A DNA stretch of 64,000 nt from Pseudoxanthomonas mexicana (GTDB lineage Bacteria; Pseudomonadota; Gammaproteobacteria; Xanthomonadales; Xanthomonadaceae). The notes beneath the pieces were generated by a model that saw only the letters and a program-made list of their open reading frames with translations, made no database searches and had not been told where the DNA came from. A program made the translations under genes and the position numbers. The stretch covers positions 1-64,000 of the forward strand of contig NZ_PDWV01000010.1 in the NCBI RefSeq assembly GCF_010093385.1, in the 5' to 3' direction. Numbering within the stretch: the first letter of the stretch is position 1; each line of letters opens with the position of its first letter. Positions 10,812-19,206 of the stretch are shown piece by piece.

Positions 10812-11573
10812 ATGCTGCAGGAAACCCTTTTCGCCGCCGCCGCCGGGGGCACCAACGCCGCGAATGCCCTGTCGCAGATGGGCTTCGAGCACATGATCAG
10901 CGAAATGATCAACAAGCCCGGCGAATTCATCGTCTCCTGGGTCGTGCTGTTGACCCTGGTGATCATGTCCGCGATGTCCTGGTACTGGACCGTCATCAAC
11001 GTGCTGCGCAGCACCCGCCTGAAGGGCCAGGCCGACCGCGTGACCAGCGCCTTCTGGGAAACCCCGAACGCGCAGGACGCCATCCGCCTGATGGAAGAAC
11101 AGCCGAAGAACGAGCCGTTCTCCAAGATCGCCCTCGACGCCGCCCAGGCCGCCGCGCACCACCAGCGCGCCGAAGGTTCGGGCCAGGGCATGGGTGAAAC
11201 CCTGAGCCGCTCGGAGTTCGTGGACCGCGCACTGCGCCAGGCCGTGACCCGCGAGAGCACCAACCTGCAGGGCGGCATGACGCTGCTGGCCACCGTCGGT
11301 GCGACCGCGCCGTTCGTGGGTCTGCTGGGTACGGTGTGGGGCATCTACGGCGCCCTGATCCGCATCGGTGCGACCGGCCAGGCCTCGATCGACGCCGTTG
11401 CCGGCCCGGTGGGTGAAGCGCTGATCATGACCGCCATCGGTCTGTTCGTCGCCATCCCGGCCGTGTTCGCCTACAACTTCTTCAGCAAGACGAACGCGGC
11501 CGTCATCGCCAAGTTCGATACGTTCGCGCACGACCTGCACGACTTCTTCGCCACCGGCTCGCGCGTTCGCTGA
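10812..11573 (+). CDS. exbB: TonB-system energiser ExbB (MotA/TolQ/ExbB proton channel)
   Basis: Forms the pentameric scaffold of the ExbB-ExbD motor that energises TonB with the proton gradient. 253 aa with three transmembrane helices: one near residues 35-60 and two in the C-terminal MotA_ExbB domain (around GATAPFVGLLGTVWGIY and EALIMTAIGLFVAIPAVF). An AAGGTAAG sequence before the ATG is a fair ribosome site. It follows tonB by 77 nt and precedes two exbD genes. Confidence 0.95.
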   Translation: MLQETLFAAAAGGTNAANALSQMGFEHMISEMINKPGEFIVSWVVLLTLVIMSAMSWYWTVINVLRSTRLKGQADRVTSAFWETPNAQDAIRLMEEQPKNEPFSKIALDAAQAAAHHQRAEGSGQGMGETLSRSEFVDRALRQAVTRESTNLQGGMTLLATVGATAPFVGLLGTVWGIYGALIRIGATGQASIDAVAGPVGEALIMTAIGLFVAIPAVFAYNFFSKTNAAVIAKFDTFAHDLHDFFATGSRVR

Positions 11574-11618
11574 GCCGGCGGTACAAGCAGTCAACGCAAC
11601 GTTTAGACGGAGCCCGTC

Positions 11619-12044
11619 ATGGCTTTCAGTAGTGGTAATAGCGGTGGCCCGATGGCCGAGATCAACGTCACGCCCCTCGTGGACGTGATGTTGGTGCTGC
11701 TGATCATCTTCATCATCACGGCGCCGCTGATGTCGCACAAGGTGAAGATCGAACTGCCCGAGGCGAACCTGGTCCAGGACAAGGACAAGGAAGCGCCCAA
11801 GACCCCGCCGATCACCATCTCCGTGAAGGAGAATGGCGACCTGTTCTGGGGCGACGAGCCGGTCAGCAAGGAAATCCTGGAATCGCGCCTGTCCAGTGCG
11901 GCCCAGCTGCAACCGCAGCCGAAGCTGAACCTGCGCGGCGACAAGACGACCAAGATGGGCACCATCGCCGAGGTCACCAAGATTGCCCAGAGCCAGGGCA
12001 TGCTGGACATCGGCTACGTGGCCACGAAAGAGAAGGGGCAGTAA
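11619..12044 (+). CDS. exbD: ExbD/TolR family protein, first copy
   Basis: Proton-using partner of ExbB, 141 aa. One N-terminal helix contains the essential aspartate in [13 protein letters not shown] (D22), followed by a periplasmic domain. It starts with MAFSSG like the second copy, shows the same polar region before the helix, and lies 45 nt after exbB. In Xanthomonas two adjacent exbD genes are known, the second having separate functions; the same arrangement is present here. Confidence 0.93.
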   Translation: MAFSSGNSGGPMAEINVTPLVDVMLVLLIIFIITAPLMSHKVKIELPEANLVQDKDKEAPKTPPITISVKENGDLFWGDEPVSKEILESRLSSAAQLQPQPKLNLRGDKTTKMGTIAEVTKIAQSQGMLDIGYVATKEKGQ

Positions 12045-12047
12045 GCC

Positions 12048-12458
12048 ATGGCATTCAGCAGTGGTGGAAGCAAGGGTCCCATGGCCGACATCAACGTCAC
12101 GCCCCTGGTGGACGTGATGCTGGTGCTCCTGATCATCTTCATCGTGACCGCTCCGATCATGACGTACCCGATCGAAGTGGCCCTGCCGCAGCGCGTGATC
12201 AACCCGCCGCCGCAGGTGCGCGAGCCGCCGCCGCCGATCGACCTGCGGATCAACGCGGACGGTACCGTGTACTGGAACAACAGCCCCGTGAACGTGGCCG
12301 ACCTCCAGCGGAAGATGGAAGACGAAGTGCAGCGCGATCCGACCAACCAGCCGGAGCTGCGCATCGAAGCGAACTCGGAAGCGCATTACGAAGTGATGGC
12401 CAAGGTCCTGGCCGCCGCCAAGAACGCGCAGATGATGAAGATCGGTTTCGTGCAGTAA
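12048..12458 (+). CDS. exbD: ExbD/TolR family protein, second copy
   Basis: 136-aa paralogue of the upstream exbD, 3 nt after its stop, so translated from the same message. The membrane helix carries D22 in [13 protein letters not shown]. The periplasmic region differs ([13 protein letters not shown] against KIELPEANLVQ), which suggests a different partner or role. In Xanthomonas campestris the second ExbD (exbD2) is reported to be dispensable for iron uptake but needed for plant interaction. A strong intrinsic terminator follows at 12482. Confidence 0.92.
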   Translation: MAFSSGGSKGPMADINVTPLVDVMLVLLIIFIVTAPIMTYPIEVALPQRVINPPPQVREPPPPIDLRINADGTVYWNNSPVNVADLQRKMEDEVQRDPTNQPELRIEANSEAHYEVMAKVLAAAKNAQMMKIGFVQ

Positions 12459-12481
12459 CCCTGACGCGCAACTTACCTTTG

Positions 12482-12509
12482 AACGCCGCCCACCCGGGCG
12501 GCGTTTTTT
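12482..12509 (+). terminator. Intrinsic terminator of the tonB-exbB-exbD-exbD operon
   Basis: Arms AACGCCGCCC (12482-12491) and GGGCGGCGTT (12496-12505) form a perfect 10-bp stem with a 4-nt loop, followed by TTTT. It separates the second exbD from the third. Confidence 0.88.
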
Positions 12510-12588
12510 ATTGGGCAGCCCCACCCTCTTGCGGGGGCGCGGGGACGGGCGTAGCGTCGGGGGTACGGTCCGACAGAGGAGGTGTGCC

Positions 12589-12984
12589 ATGGCGTTCTCC
12601 GCTCCCGCAAGCCGTCGTGAACTGGCCGAGATCAACATCACGCCCCTGGTGGACGTGATGCTGGTCCTGCTGGTGATCTTCATGGTCACCGCGCCGCTGC
12701 TGTCCCGCCCCATCGACGCGCAGCTGCCACAACCCGTCCCGGATGCACAGCGCGTACCTCCGAACGACCTGGTCCTCAAGCTCGGGCTGGCCGGCGACTA
12801 CACGCTGGACGACCGCCCCGTCTCGCTGGCCGAACTGCGCGTTCGTCTGGAAGACGCACGCATCGCCGATCCGGAGACGGTCCTGCAGGTGGAGGCCTCC
12901 GCCGGCGCCGACTACCAGCAACTGGTCAGCGCACTGGCACAGGCGCACGCCAGCGGCATCGGGCACATCGTGATGAGGGACTGA
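12589..12984 (+). CDS. exbD: ExbD/TolR family protein, third copy
   Basis: 131-aa ExbD paralogue beyond the operon terminator. The ATG at 12589 is preceded by a strong AGAGGAGG ribosome site (12575-12582), and the product has the family helix [16 protein letters not shown] with D22. Its N-terminus (MAFSAPASRRELAEIN) and its periplasmic part (AQLPQPVPDAQRVPPND) are distinct from both upstream copies. No partner exbB lies beside it, so it presumably uses the upstream ExbB or another one. The end of the gene faces pdxJ with a hairpin between them. Confidence 0.9.
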   Translation: MAFSAPASRRELAEINITPLVDVMLVLLVIFMVTAPLLSRPIDAQLPQPVPDAQRVPPNDLVLKLGLAGDYTLDDRPVSLAELRVRLEDARIADPETVLQVEASAGADYQQLVSALAQAHASGIGHIVMRD

Positions 12985-12992
12985 CCGGCACC

Positions 12993-13019
12993 GGCCGCGG
13001 GAGATACTCAGCCGCGGCC
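12993..13019. terminator. Hairpin between convergent exbD and pdxJ
   Basis: GGCCGCGG (12993-13000) and CCGCGGCC (13012-13019) can form an 8-bp GC stem around an 11-nt loop at the junction of the convergent genes, overlapping the pdxJ stop. No U-tract follows on either strand. Confidence 0.3.
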
Positions 13020-13781
13020 ACCGCCCGCCTGCGTCCCGCGCAGGATCTGCAGGTAGGCCTTCACGGTCGCATCGAGTCCGGCGTACAGGGCTTCGCCGAT
13101 CAGGGCGTGGCCGATGGACACTTCGAGTACCCCCGGGACGTTGGCCACGAACATGCCCAGGTTGTCCTGGCTGAGGTCGTGCCCCGCGTTGACGCCCAAT
13201 CCCAGGGCTTGCACCTGGCGTGCGGTCGCGGCACAGCGGGCCAGCTCGGTGGCCGCGTCACCGCGGGCGGCGGCTTCGGCAAAGGGGCCGGTATAAAGCT
13301 CGATCCGGTCCGCGCCCATCCGTGCCGCCTGCTCCAGGCCTTCGCAGCCGGCGTCGACGAACAGGCTGACCCGGCAGCCCATGGCCTTCAGCTGGGCCAC
13401 GAGCGGCTGTAGGCGCGCGCCGTCGCGCGCGAAATCGAAACCATGGTCCGATGTGATCTGCCCGTCGCCATCCGGTACCAGGGTCGCCTGCGCAGGGCGT
13501 ACTGCCTCGCACAGTGCAAGGAAGCCGGGATACCCCGCACGCGGCGGCGCGAAGGGGTTGCCCTCCACGTTCAATTCCACGCCGCGCTCGCGCGTCAGTG
13601 CCGACAGCGCATGCACGTCGGCGCTGCGGATGTGCCGTTGGTCCGGACGCGGATGAACGGTGATGCCATGTGCGCCGGCCGCCAGGCAGGCCCGCGCCGC
13701 GCGCACGACATCCGGCTCGTTGCCGCCACGGGAATTGCGCAGTACCGCGATCTTGTTGACGTTGACGCTGAGCTGGGTCAT
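13008..13781 (-). CDS. pdxJ: Pyridoxine 5'-phosphate synthase PdxJ
   Basis: Condenses 3-amino-2-oxopropyl phosphate with 1-deoxyxylulose 5-phosphate to pyridoxine phosphate, the last ring-forming step of DXP-dependent vitamin B6 synthesis. 257 aa, a TIM-barrel of normal length. Recognised segments: [18 protein letters not shown] at the N-terminus, [17 protein letters not shown], and [12 protein letters not shown] near the C-terminus. The start ATG overlaps the stop of the upstream small membrane protein gene (ATGA), so the two are translationally coupled. Confidence 0.96.
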   Translation of the reverse strand: MTQLSVNVNKIAVLRNSRGGNEPDVVRAARACLAAGAHGITVHPRPDQRHIRSADVHALSALTRERGVELNVEGNPFAPPRAGYPGFLALCEAVRPAQATLVPDGDGQITSDHGFDFARDGARLQPLVAQLKAMGCRVSLFVDAGCEGLEQAARMGADRIELYTGPFAEAAARGDAATELARCAATARQVQALGLGVNAGHDLSQDNLGMFVANVPGVLEVSIGHALIGEALYAGLDATVKAYLQILRGTQAGGGRG

Positions 13782-14044
13782 GACGCGGGAGGCTCGGCGG
13801 GAGGCGCCGCGCTCGCGCGCCGTGCCTCGGCGATCTCGCGCAGCCGGCGCAGTTCCGCCGGGTCGATCATCATCGAAGGATCCTGGCTGCCCTCGCCGGC
13901 GCGACGCGCATACCAGCCCATGATCCACACCACGAACAACACCAGCGACGCCAGCAGGGCGACCACCATCACCGGCGTCGAGGTGACCGTGAAACCGACA
14001 TACAGCGCGCCCACCGCCATCAACAGGAAGAGCCAGTGCATCAT
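13778..14044 (-). CDS. Small membrane protein of unknown function
   Basis: 88-aa protein starting MMHWLFLL (either ATG possible, 14044 or 14041) with two hydrophobic segments (residues about 3-18 and 24-42) and a basic, Ala-rich cytoplasmic tail ([17 protein letters not shown]). I recognise no domain. It overlaps pdxJ by 4 nt, so the pair is co-translated; this does not by itself imply a role in B6 metabolism. Confidence 0.7.
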   Translation of the reverse strand: MMHWLFLLMAVGALYVGFTVTSTPVMVVALLASLVLFVVWIMGWYARRAGEGSQDPSMMIDPAELRRLREIAEARRASAAPPAEPPAS

Positions 14045-14105
14045 CCACCCCCGGGTTGCTGGCGGCATCTTAACGCCTCGGCCGCAGGCCAAAAACCGCC
14101 GTGCT

Positions 14106-15560
14106 TCACAGCAACGGCGACAGCAGGCGGGCCAATGCCTCGGGCAGGCGGTGCCGCCACAGCGAGCGGTCGCGCTGCACCTCCACCGGCTCGCACGCGG
14201 CGATCTCGCCCTCCAGCCATTGCGCCAGCGTGCCCGCCACCCCGCGGTCGCGGAACATCATGGAGATCTCGAAGTTGAGGCGGAAGCTGCGGTGGTCGAA
14301 GTTGGCGCTGCCGATGATGGCCAGCCCGTCGTCGCAGAGCATCGCCTTGCTGTGCATCATGCGCGGGCCGTACTCGTACACTTTCACGCCCGCGGCGATG
14401 AGCTCGTCGAAATACGAACGCGCCGCCAGCGTCACCAGGCGCGAATCGCTCACCTTCGGGACCACCAGGCGCACGTCCAGTCCGCCCAGTGCCGCCGACG
14501 TCAGCGCCATGCGTGCGGCTTCGCCCGGCACGAAATAGGGCGTGACCAGCCATACGCGCTGTTTCGCCTCGTGGATGGCCGCCACCTTCATCCGGTGGAT
14601 CGGCTCCCACGCCGAATCCGGCCCCGACACCAATGCCTGGGCGGCGATGCCTCCGCGGATGTTGGCGTCGGCCGCACTCCACAGCCGTGTGCCCTGGAAG
14701 TCCTTGCGCTGCTGCCCGGTGGCGTACACCCAGTCCTCCACGAACACCTGCTGGATGCTGCGGACGATCTCGCCCTCCAGCCGCAGGTGCAGGTCGCGGT
14801 AGGCGTCCCCGCGCAGGGACTCGTCCTCGTCGTCGGTCACGTTGATGCCGCCGGTGAAGGCGATGCGGCCGTCGACCACGACGATCTTCCGGTGCGTGCG
14901 CAGGTTGAGCCAGGGCCGGGTGAAGGGCCGGAACCGGGTCGGATGGAACCAGGCGTACTCGCCGCCGGCATCCACCAGCGGCCGCAGGGCGCGTTTCTTC
15001 AACCGGTTGGAGCCCACCGCGTCGAGCAGCAGGCGCACCTTCACGCCTTCACGCGCCTTCGCCGTCAGCGCCTCCAGCACGCGCTGGCCCGTCCTGTCCC
15101 CGTTGAAGATGTAGTACTCCAGGTGGATGTGGTTCTCGGCCGCCGCGATCGCGTCCAGGATGGCCTGATACGTCGCACAGCCGTCCACCAGCTGCTGCAC
15201 CGACGTCGCCGACGAGGGCGGCAGACCGGTGATCTTCTGCGCGAGCATCGGCAGCTCGGCACTGTTGCCATCGGTGGGTGCAAACACCTCGTAGCGGTCC
15301 AGGCCCGCTCGAGCGCGCGTGCGGCGCAGCTGGTGACGTTTGATGCGCTGGGGGCCGAGCAGGAAGTAGATCAGGTAGCCGATGTACGGCAGCAGGGCCA
15401 GCGACAGCAGCCAGCTGAGGGTGGCCACCGGCTCCCGCTTCTGCAGGACGATCCAGGCGCACAGCGGCACCAGGTAGAGCAGCCACGCGCCGGTGATCCA
15501 CCACTGCAGGTGCGGCAGCGAACCGAGGACGTCGCGGAGGGTACCGAGGGCATCGTGCAT
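14106..15560 (-). CDS. cls: Cardiolipin synthase (ClsA-type)
   Basis: Phospholipase D-superfamily enzyme that transfers a phosphatidyl group between two phosphatidylglycerol molecules to make cardiolipin at the inner membrane. 484 aa with two N-terminal membrane helices (residues about 18-40 and 47-69) and both HKD motifs complete: H223-K225-D230 in THRKIVVVDG, and H403-K405-D410 in MMHSKAMLCDD. Length and topology match ClsA rather than the shorter ClsB or ClsC. It is transcribed toward the small membrane protein and pdxJ, 61 nt away. Confidence 0.94.
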   Translation of the reverse strand: MHDALGTLRDVLGSLPHLQWWITGAWLLYLVPLCAWIVLQKREPVATLSWLLSLALLPYIGYLIYFLLGPQRIKRHQLRRTRARAGLDRYEVFAPTDGNSAELPMLAQKITGLPPSSATSVQQLVDGCATYQAILDAIAAAENHIHLEYYIFNGDRTGQRVLEALTAKAREGVKVRLLLDAVGSNRLKKRALRPLVDAGGEYAWFHPTRFRPFTRPWLNLRTHRKIVVVDGRIAFTGGINVTDDEDESLRGDAYRDLHLRLEGEIVRSIQQVFVEDWVYATGQQRKDFQGTRLWSAADANIRGGIAAQALVSGPDSAWEPIHRMKVAAIHEAKQRVWLVTPYFVPGEAARMALTSAALGGLDVRLVVPKVSDSRLVTLAARSYFDELIAAGVKVYEYGPRMMHSKAMLCDDGLAIIGSANFDHRSFRLNFEISMMFRDRGVAGTLAQWLEGEIAACEPVEVQRDRSLWRHRLPEALARLLSPLL

Positions 15561-15615
15561 ACGCCGATTCTATGCGGTCGCCGGGCTTGCGACGCGGGCG
15601 GCGTAAGCTGCGCCG

Positions 15616-16704
15616 ATGACGACGCGCACTCGACCGGGCATCAAGGGACGCGGTTCCACCGGCTACCTGCCGGGCCGCTTCGCCGTGACCAAGGCGGACG
15701 CGGTCGACGATGGCTGGCACGACGCCGACACCGAGGGCGACCCGTCATCGTCTCCCCATACCGTGCTGCACGAGGAAGTCGCGCGCAGCGTCATCACCCG
15801 CAACTCGTCGCCCGACATCCCGTTCGAGCAGTCGCTCAACCCCTACCGGGGCTGCGAGCACGGGTGCAGCTACTGCTTCGCGCGTCCGTCGCATGCCTAT
15901 CTCGACCTGTCGCCCGGCCTGGATTTCGAAACCCGGATCTTCGCCAAGACCAACGCGCCCCAGATCCTGCGCCAGGAGCTGTCGAAGCGGGGCTACCGGC
16001 CCAGCCCGATCTCGCTGGGCATCAATACCGATGCCTACCAGCCGACCGAACGCAAGCTGCAACTGACCCGCCGCATCCTGGAAGTGCTGGCGGAGACGAA
16101 GCATCCGGTTTCGCTGATCACCAAGAATGCGTTGATCGAACGCGACCTGGACCTGTTGGCGCCGATGGCACGGGAGAACCTCGTGCATGTCTACCTGTCG
16201 ATCACCACGCTCGACAACGGCCTGTCCTCGCGGCTGGAGCCGCGTGCGTCCGCGCCGCACAGCCGCTTGAAGACGGTGGCGCGGCTCAGCGAGGCGGGCG
16301 TGCCGGTGGGTGTGATGTTCGCCCCGGTGATTCCCTGGGTGAACGACCACGAACTGGAAGCAGTGCTCGAAGCATCGCGCGATGCCGGCGCCACGGCGGC
16401 GGGCTACGTGCTGCTGCGCCTGCCGCACGAAGTCGCGCCGCTGTTCCGCGACTGGCTGCAGACCCACCTGCCCGATCGTGCCGCGCACGTGATGAGCACC
16501 GTGCAGCAGCTGCGCGGCGGCCGGGATTACGACAGCCGCTTCGGCACCCGCCTGCGCGGCGAGGGCGTGTACGCCGACCTGCTGGCGCGGCGGTTCGCGC
16601 TGGCGTTGAAGCGCTTCGGCTTCGAAGGACGGCGCCATCCTCCGTTCGACTGCACCCGCTTCGCGCCGCCGCGTGCGCCATCGCCGCAGGGCGAACTGTT
16701 CTGA
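15616..16704 (+). CDS. PA0069-type radical SAM protein (SplB-like)
   Basis: 362-aa radical SAM enzyme. The [4Fe-4S] ligands are C80, C84 and C87 in RGCEHGCSYC, preceded by NPYRG, a signature of the SplB/PA0069 group whose substrate is not established. A glycine-rich N-terminus (GIKGRGSTGYLPGRFAV) is also typical. It is divergent from cls (55 nt apart). The C-terminal part has the conserved RFALALKRFGFEGRRHPPFD. Confidence 0.88.
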   Translation: MTTRTRPGIKGRGSTGYLPGRFAVTKADAVDDGWHDADTEGDPSSSPHTVLHEEVARSVITRNSSPDIPFEQSLNPYRGCEHGCSYCFARPSHAYLDLSPGLDFETRIFAKTNAPQILRQELSKRGYRPSPISLGINTDAYQPTERKLQLTRRILEVLAETKHPVSLITKNALIERDLDLLAPMARENLVHVYLSITTLDNGLSSRLEPRASAPHSRLKTVARLSEAGVPVGVMFAPVIPWVNDHELEAVLEASRDAGATAAGYVLLRLPHEVAPLFRDWLQTHLPDRAAHVMSTVQQLRGGRDYDSRFGTRLRGEGVYADLLARRFALALKRFGFEGRRHPPFDCTRFAPPRAPSPQGELF

Positions 16705-16796
16705 CGCACGGCACGGATCGGCTGCGACGATCGGTCACGCGGCGGCCCGCCGACGGGCAGGGACAATCCACTCTCCCCGTCCTGCGCCTCCTGCCG

Positions 16797-17330
16797 ATGA
16801 TCCAGTCGCTCTACCTTGCCGGTCCCGACATCTTCCGTCCCGATGCCGCCGCCCGCGGCGAGCAGCTCAAGGCGTTGTGCGCGCGCCATGGTTTCGAGGG
16901 CCTGTTTCCCCTGGATGCCCAGGTGGCCGGCCACGCCACCGGCGATCCGCTGGAGACCGCGCGCTGGATCTACCGTGCCGACATCGGCCTGCTCGACGCG
17001 GCCGATGCAGTGCTGGCGAACCTGGATTTCTTCCGCGGTGCCGAACCGGACAGTGGCACCTGCTTCGAAGTGGGTTACGCGATCGCCCGCGGCAAGCCGG
17101 TCTACGGGTACGTGCCCGAAGGCGGCAGCCTGGCCGAACGCATCCGCCGGCGCTGCCCGGAATACCTGGGCGAAGACGCCGGCAACGACATGCAGGGCTG
17201 GCAGCTGGAGGAGTTCGGCCTGCCGCTCAACCTGATGCTCGCCGTGCCCTGCGTGATGGTGGTGGGCGATGCCGAAGCGGCATTGCAGCGCCTGCGTCGC
17301 GACCTCGACGCTCGGCACAGGGTCGCCTGA
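16797..17330 (+). CDS. Nucleoside 2-deoxyribosyltransferase family protein
   Basis: 177-aa protein of the nucleoside 2-deoxyribosyltransferase fold: SLYLAGPDIF at the N-terminus binds substrate, and ANLDFFRGAEPDSGTCFEVG contains the DxG and likely catalytic Glu (E91). Members exchange bases between 2'-deoxynucleosides, or act as hydrolases on modified nucleotides; which applies here is not evident. The ATG at 16797 is the natural start. It lies 92 nt after the radical SAM gene and converges with the oxygenase gene. Confidence 0.85.
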   Translation: MIQSLYLAGPDIFRPDAAARGEQLKALCARHGFEGLFPLDAQVAGHATGDPLETARWIYRADIGLLDAADAVLANLDFFRGAEPDSGTCFEVGYAIARGKPVYGYVPEGGSLAERIRRRCPEYLGEDAGNDMQGWQLEEFGLPLNLMLAVPCVMVVGDAEAALQRLRRDLDARHRVA

Positions 17331-17336
17331 GCCGCG

Positions 17337-18050
17337 TCAGCGGCCGCCGTACAGCCGTTCGGCACGCTGGAACAGGATCCAGCTGGTCGCGATGTACTTG
17401 TCGCCGCCCACGGGGCGGTTGCCGCGGTGCGTGTGGGTGAACGCGGTCGGGGCGATCAGCAGGCTGCCGGTGCGTGGTGCGATCTTGCGCTGCTGGTGGA
17501 AGAATTCGGTTTCGCCCGCCTCGAAGCCATCGTTGAGGTAGAGCGTCCACAACACGTGGCGGTGCAGCGGCTCCGCATCGGCGCCCTTGGGGAACAGCTC
17601 GCAATGCCAGTAGGGATAACCGCCTTCGCCGGCCGGATAACGCTGCAGGTTGATCCGGCCCGGCACGAACACCGCCATGATCAGTCGCATCAGTGCATCG
17701 TCGTCCATGCCGGCGACGTCCTCGTAACCGAGGCGGCGCAACTGCCCGTCCTCGCCCGGCTGCTGCAGCATCAGCGGTGCGATCAGGCTGAAGGGATAGG
17801 TGCGCAGGTACTGCTTCAGCCCGGCGAGCACGGCTAGGTTGAGGCGCTGTTCCACGTCGCGCCAGTCGGCCTGCCCGCTGATGCTGATGTCGCGGCTGTG
17901 CTTGAGCTCCGGATGGTGGCCACCCCCGACCTGTCCCGGCCGGTCCTGCCGGCTGGCGTCGAAGCGCGCCACGATGGCGCGGCAGGTCGCCGCGTCCAGC
18001 GCGTCGTGGTAGACCTCGATGAAGTCGGCAGGATGCGGATGCGGTGTCAT
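17337..18050 (-). CDS. 2-oxoglutarate/Fe(II)-dependent oxygenase
   Basis: 237-aa protein with a prolyl-4-hydroxylase-like double-stranded beta-helix fold. The probable iron site is the HxE of YPYWHCELFP together with a distal His in TAFTHTHRGNRP; the nearby Arg would bind 2-oxoglutarate. Most of the fold uses HxD, so the HxE is worth noting. The substrate is unknown. It is a single gene, convergent with the deoxyribosyltransferase gene. Confidence 0.8.
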   Translation of the reverse strand: MTPHPHPADFIEVYHDALDAATCRAIVARFDASRQDRPGQVGGGHHPELKHSRDISISGQADWRDVEQRLNLAVLAGLKQYLRTYPFSLIAPLMLQQPGEDGQLRRLGYEDVAGMDDDALMRLIMAVFVPGRINLQRYPAGEGGYPYWHCELFPKGADAEPLHRHVLWTLYLNDGFEAGETEFFHQQRKIAPRTGSLLIAPTAFTHTHRGNRPVGGDKYIATSWILFQRAERLYGGR

Positions 18051-18078
18051 GGCCGGATTCTAGCCGCCCGTGTCGCGG

Positions 18079-19110
18079 TCAGGCGGCGGCGGTGTCGTGG
18101 GCCCGGTGATAACCGACGGCCGCCTCGACTTCCTTCTTCGATCCGAGGAACACCGGCACGCGCTGGTGCAGCTGGGTCGGGCGCAGCGACAGGATGTCCT
18201 CGCGCCCGGTGCTGGCGGCGCCGCCGGCCTGCTCCACCAGCATGGCCATCGGATTGGCCTCATACATCAGGCGCAGTTTGCCGGCCTTGCCCGGGTCCTT
18301 GCGGTCCCAGGGATAGATGAAGATGCCGCCGCGGGTCAGGATGCGGTGCACGTCGGCCACCATGCTGGCGATCCAGCGCATGTTGAAGTCCTTGCCGCGC
18401 GGACCTTCGCGACCGGCGAGCAGGTCGGTGACATAGGCCTGCATCGGCGCTTCCCAGTGGCGCTGGTTCGACATGTTGATGGCGAATTCCTTCGTTTCCT
18501 CGGGAATGCGCATGTCGCGCTGGGTCATCACGAACGCACCCTGCTCGCGGTCCAGGGTGAAGGCGTGCGTGCCGTTGCCGGTGGTCAGCACCAGCATCGT
18601 GCTCGGGCCGTAGATGCAGTAGCCGGCGGCCACCTGTTCCCGACCCGGCTGCAGGAAATGCGCGTCGCCCGGCGTGGTCACGCCGTCCGGGCAGCGCAGC
18701 ACCGAGAAGATGGTACCGACCGAGACGTTGACGTCGATGTTCGAGCTGCCGTCCAGCGGGTCGAACAGCAGCAGGAAGCCTCCGCGCGGGTAGGCGTCCG
18801 GGATCGGCTGGCTGTGGTCCATTTCCTCCGAGGCGCACGCGGCCAGGTGGCCGCCCCAGGCATTGGCCTCCAGCAGGATGTCGTTGCTCAGCACGTCGAG
18901 CTTCTTCTGCGCCTCGCCCTGCACGTTGCCGGTGCCGGCATCGCCCAGCACGCCGCCCAGCGCGCCCTTGCTGACCGCGATGGAGATGCTGGTGCAGGCG
19001 CGGGCCACCACCGCGATCAGCTGGCGCAGGTCGGCGCTGATGCGGCCCGCGCGCTGTTCTTCGATCAGGTAACGGCTCAGCGAGACGGCGGACGGAGCGG
19101 AAGCGGGCAT
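18079..19110 (-). CDS. fbp: Class I fructose-1,6-bisphosphatase
   Basis: Hydrolyses fructose 1,6-bisphosphate to fructose 6-phosphate in gluconeogenesis. The chosen ATG gives [19 protein letters not shown] and 343 aa, normal for class I; the frame is open far upstream, but that is antisense to the next gene. Metal and substrate motifs visible: [20 protein letters not shown], the adjacent SEEMD, and [21 protein letters not shown] near the C-terminus. It is divergent from the DUF4010 gene, with 96 nt between starts. Confidence 0.97.
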   Translation of the reverse strand: MPASAPSAVSLSRYLIEEQRAGRISADLRQLIAVVARACTSISIAVSKGALGGVLGDAGTGNVQGEAQKKLDVLSNDILLEANAWGGHLAACASEEMDHSQPIPDAYPRGGFLLLFDPLDGSSNIDVNVSVGTIFSVLRCPDGVTTPGDAHFLQPGREQVAAGYCIYGPSTMLVLTTGNGTHAFTLDREQGAFVMTQRDMRIPEETKEFAINMSNQRHWEAPMQAYVTDLLAGREGPRGKDFNMRWIASMVADVHRILTRGGIFIYPWDRKDPGKAGKLRLMYEANPMAMLVEQAGGAASTGREDILSLRPTQLHQRVPVFLGSKKEVEAAVGYHRAHDTAAA

Positions 19111-19206
19111 GATGGAGTCCACGGCGAAGGTGCGCGCATTGTCCGGGTTGAAGAGACCAATGCAAGACCATTCGCTATGCTCACGGTCGGCGACAGGAAC
19201 GGCGCG

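Noticed and set aside
10782-12779. Long His/Asp-rich minus-strand open frame
   Set aside because: Antisense shadow of exbB and the exbD genes; composition reflects the reverse complement of their codons.
13443-17330. A very long plus-strand open frame across several genes
   Set aside because: Only its last 178 codons (from 16797) encode a real protein; the rest is antisense to pdxJ and cls, and is open because of high GC content.
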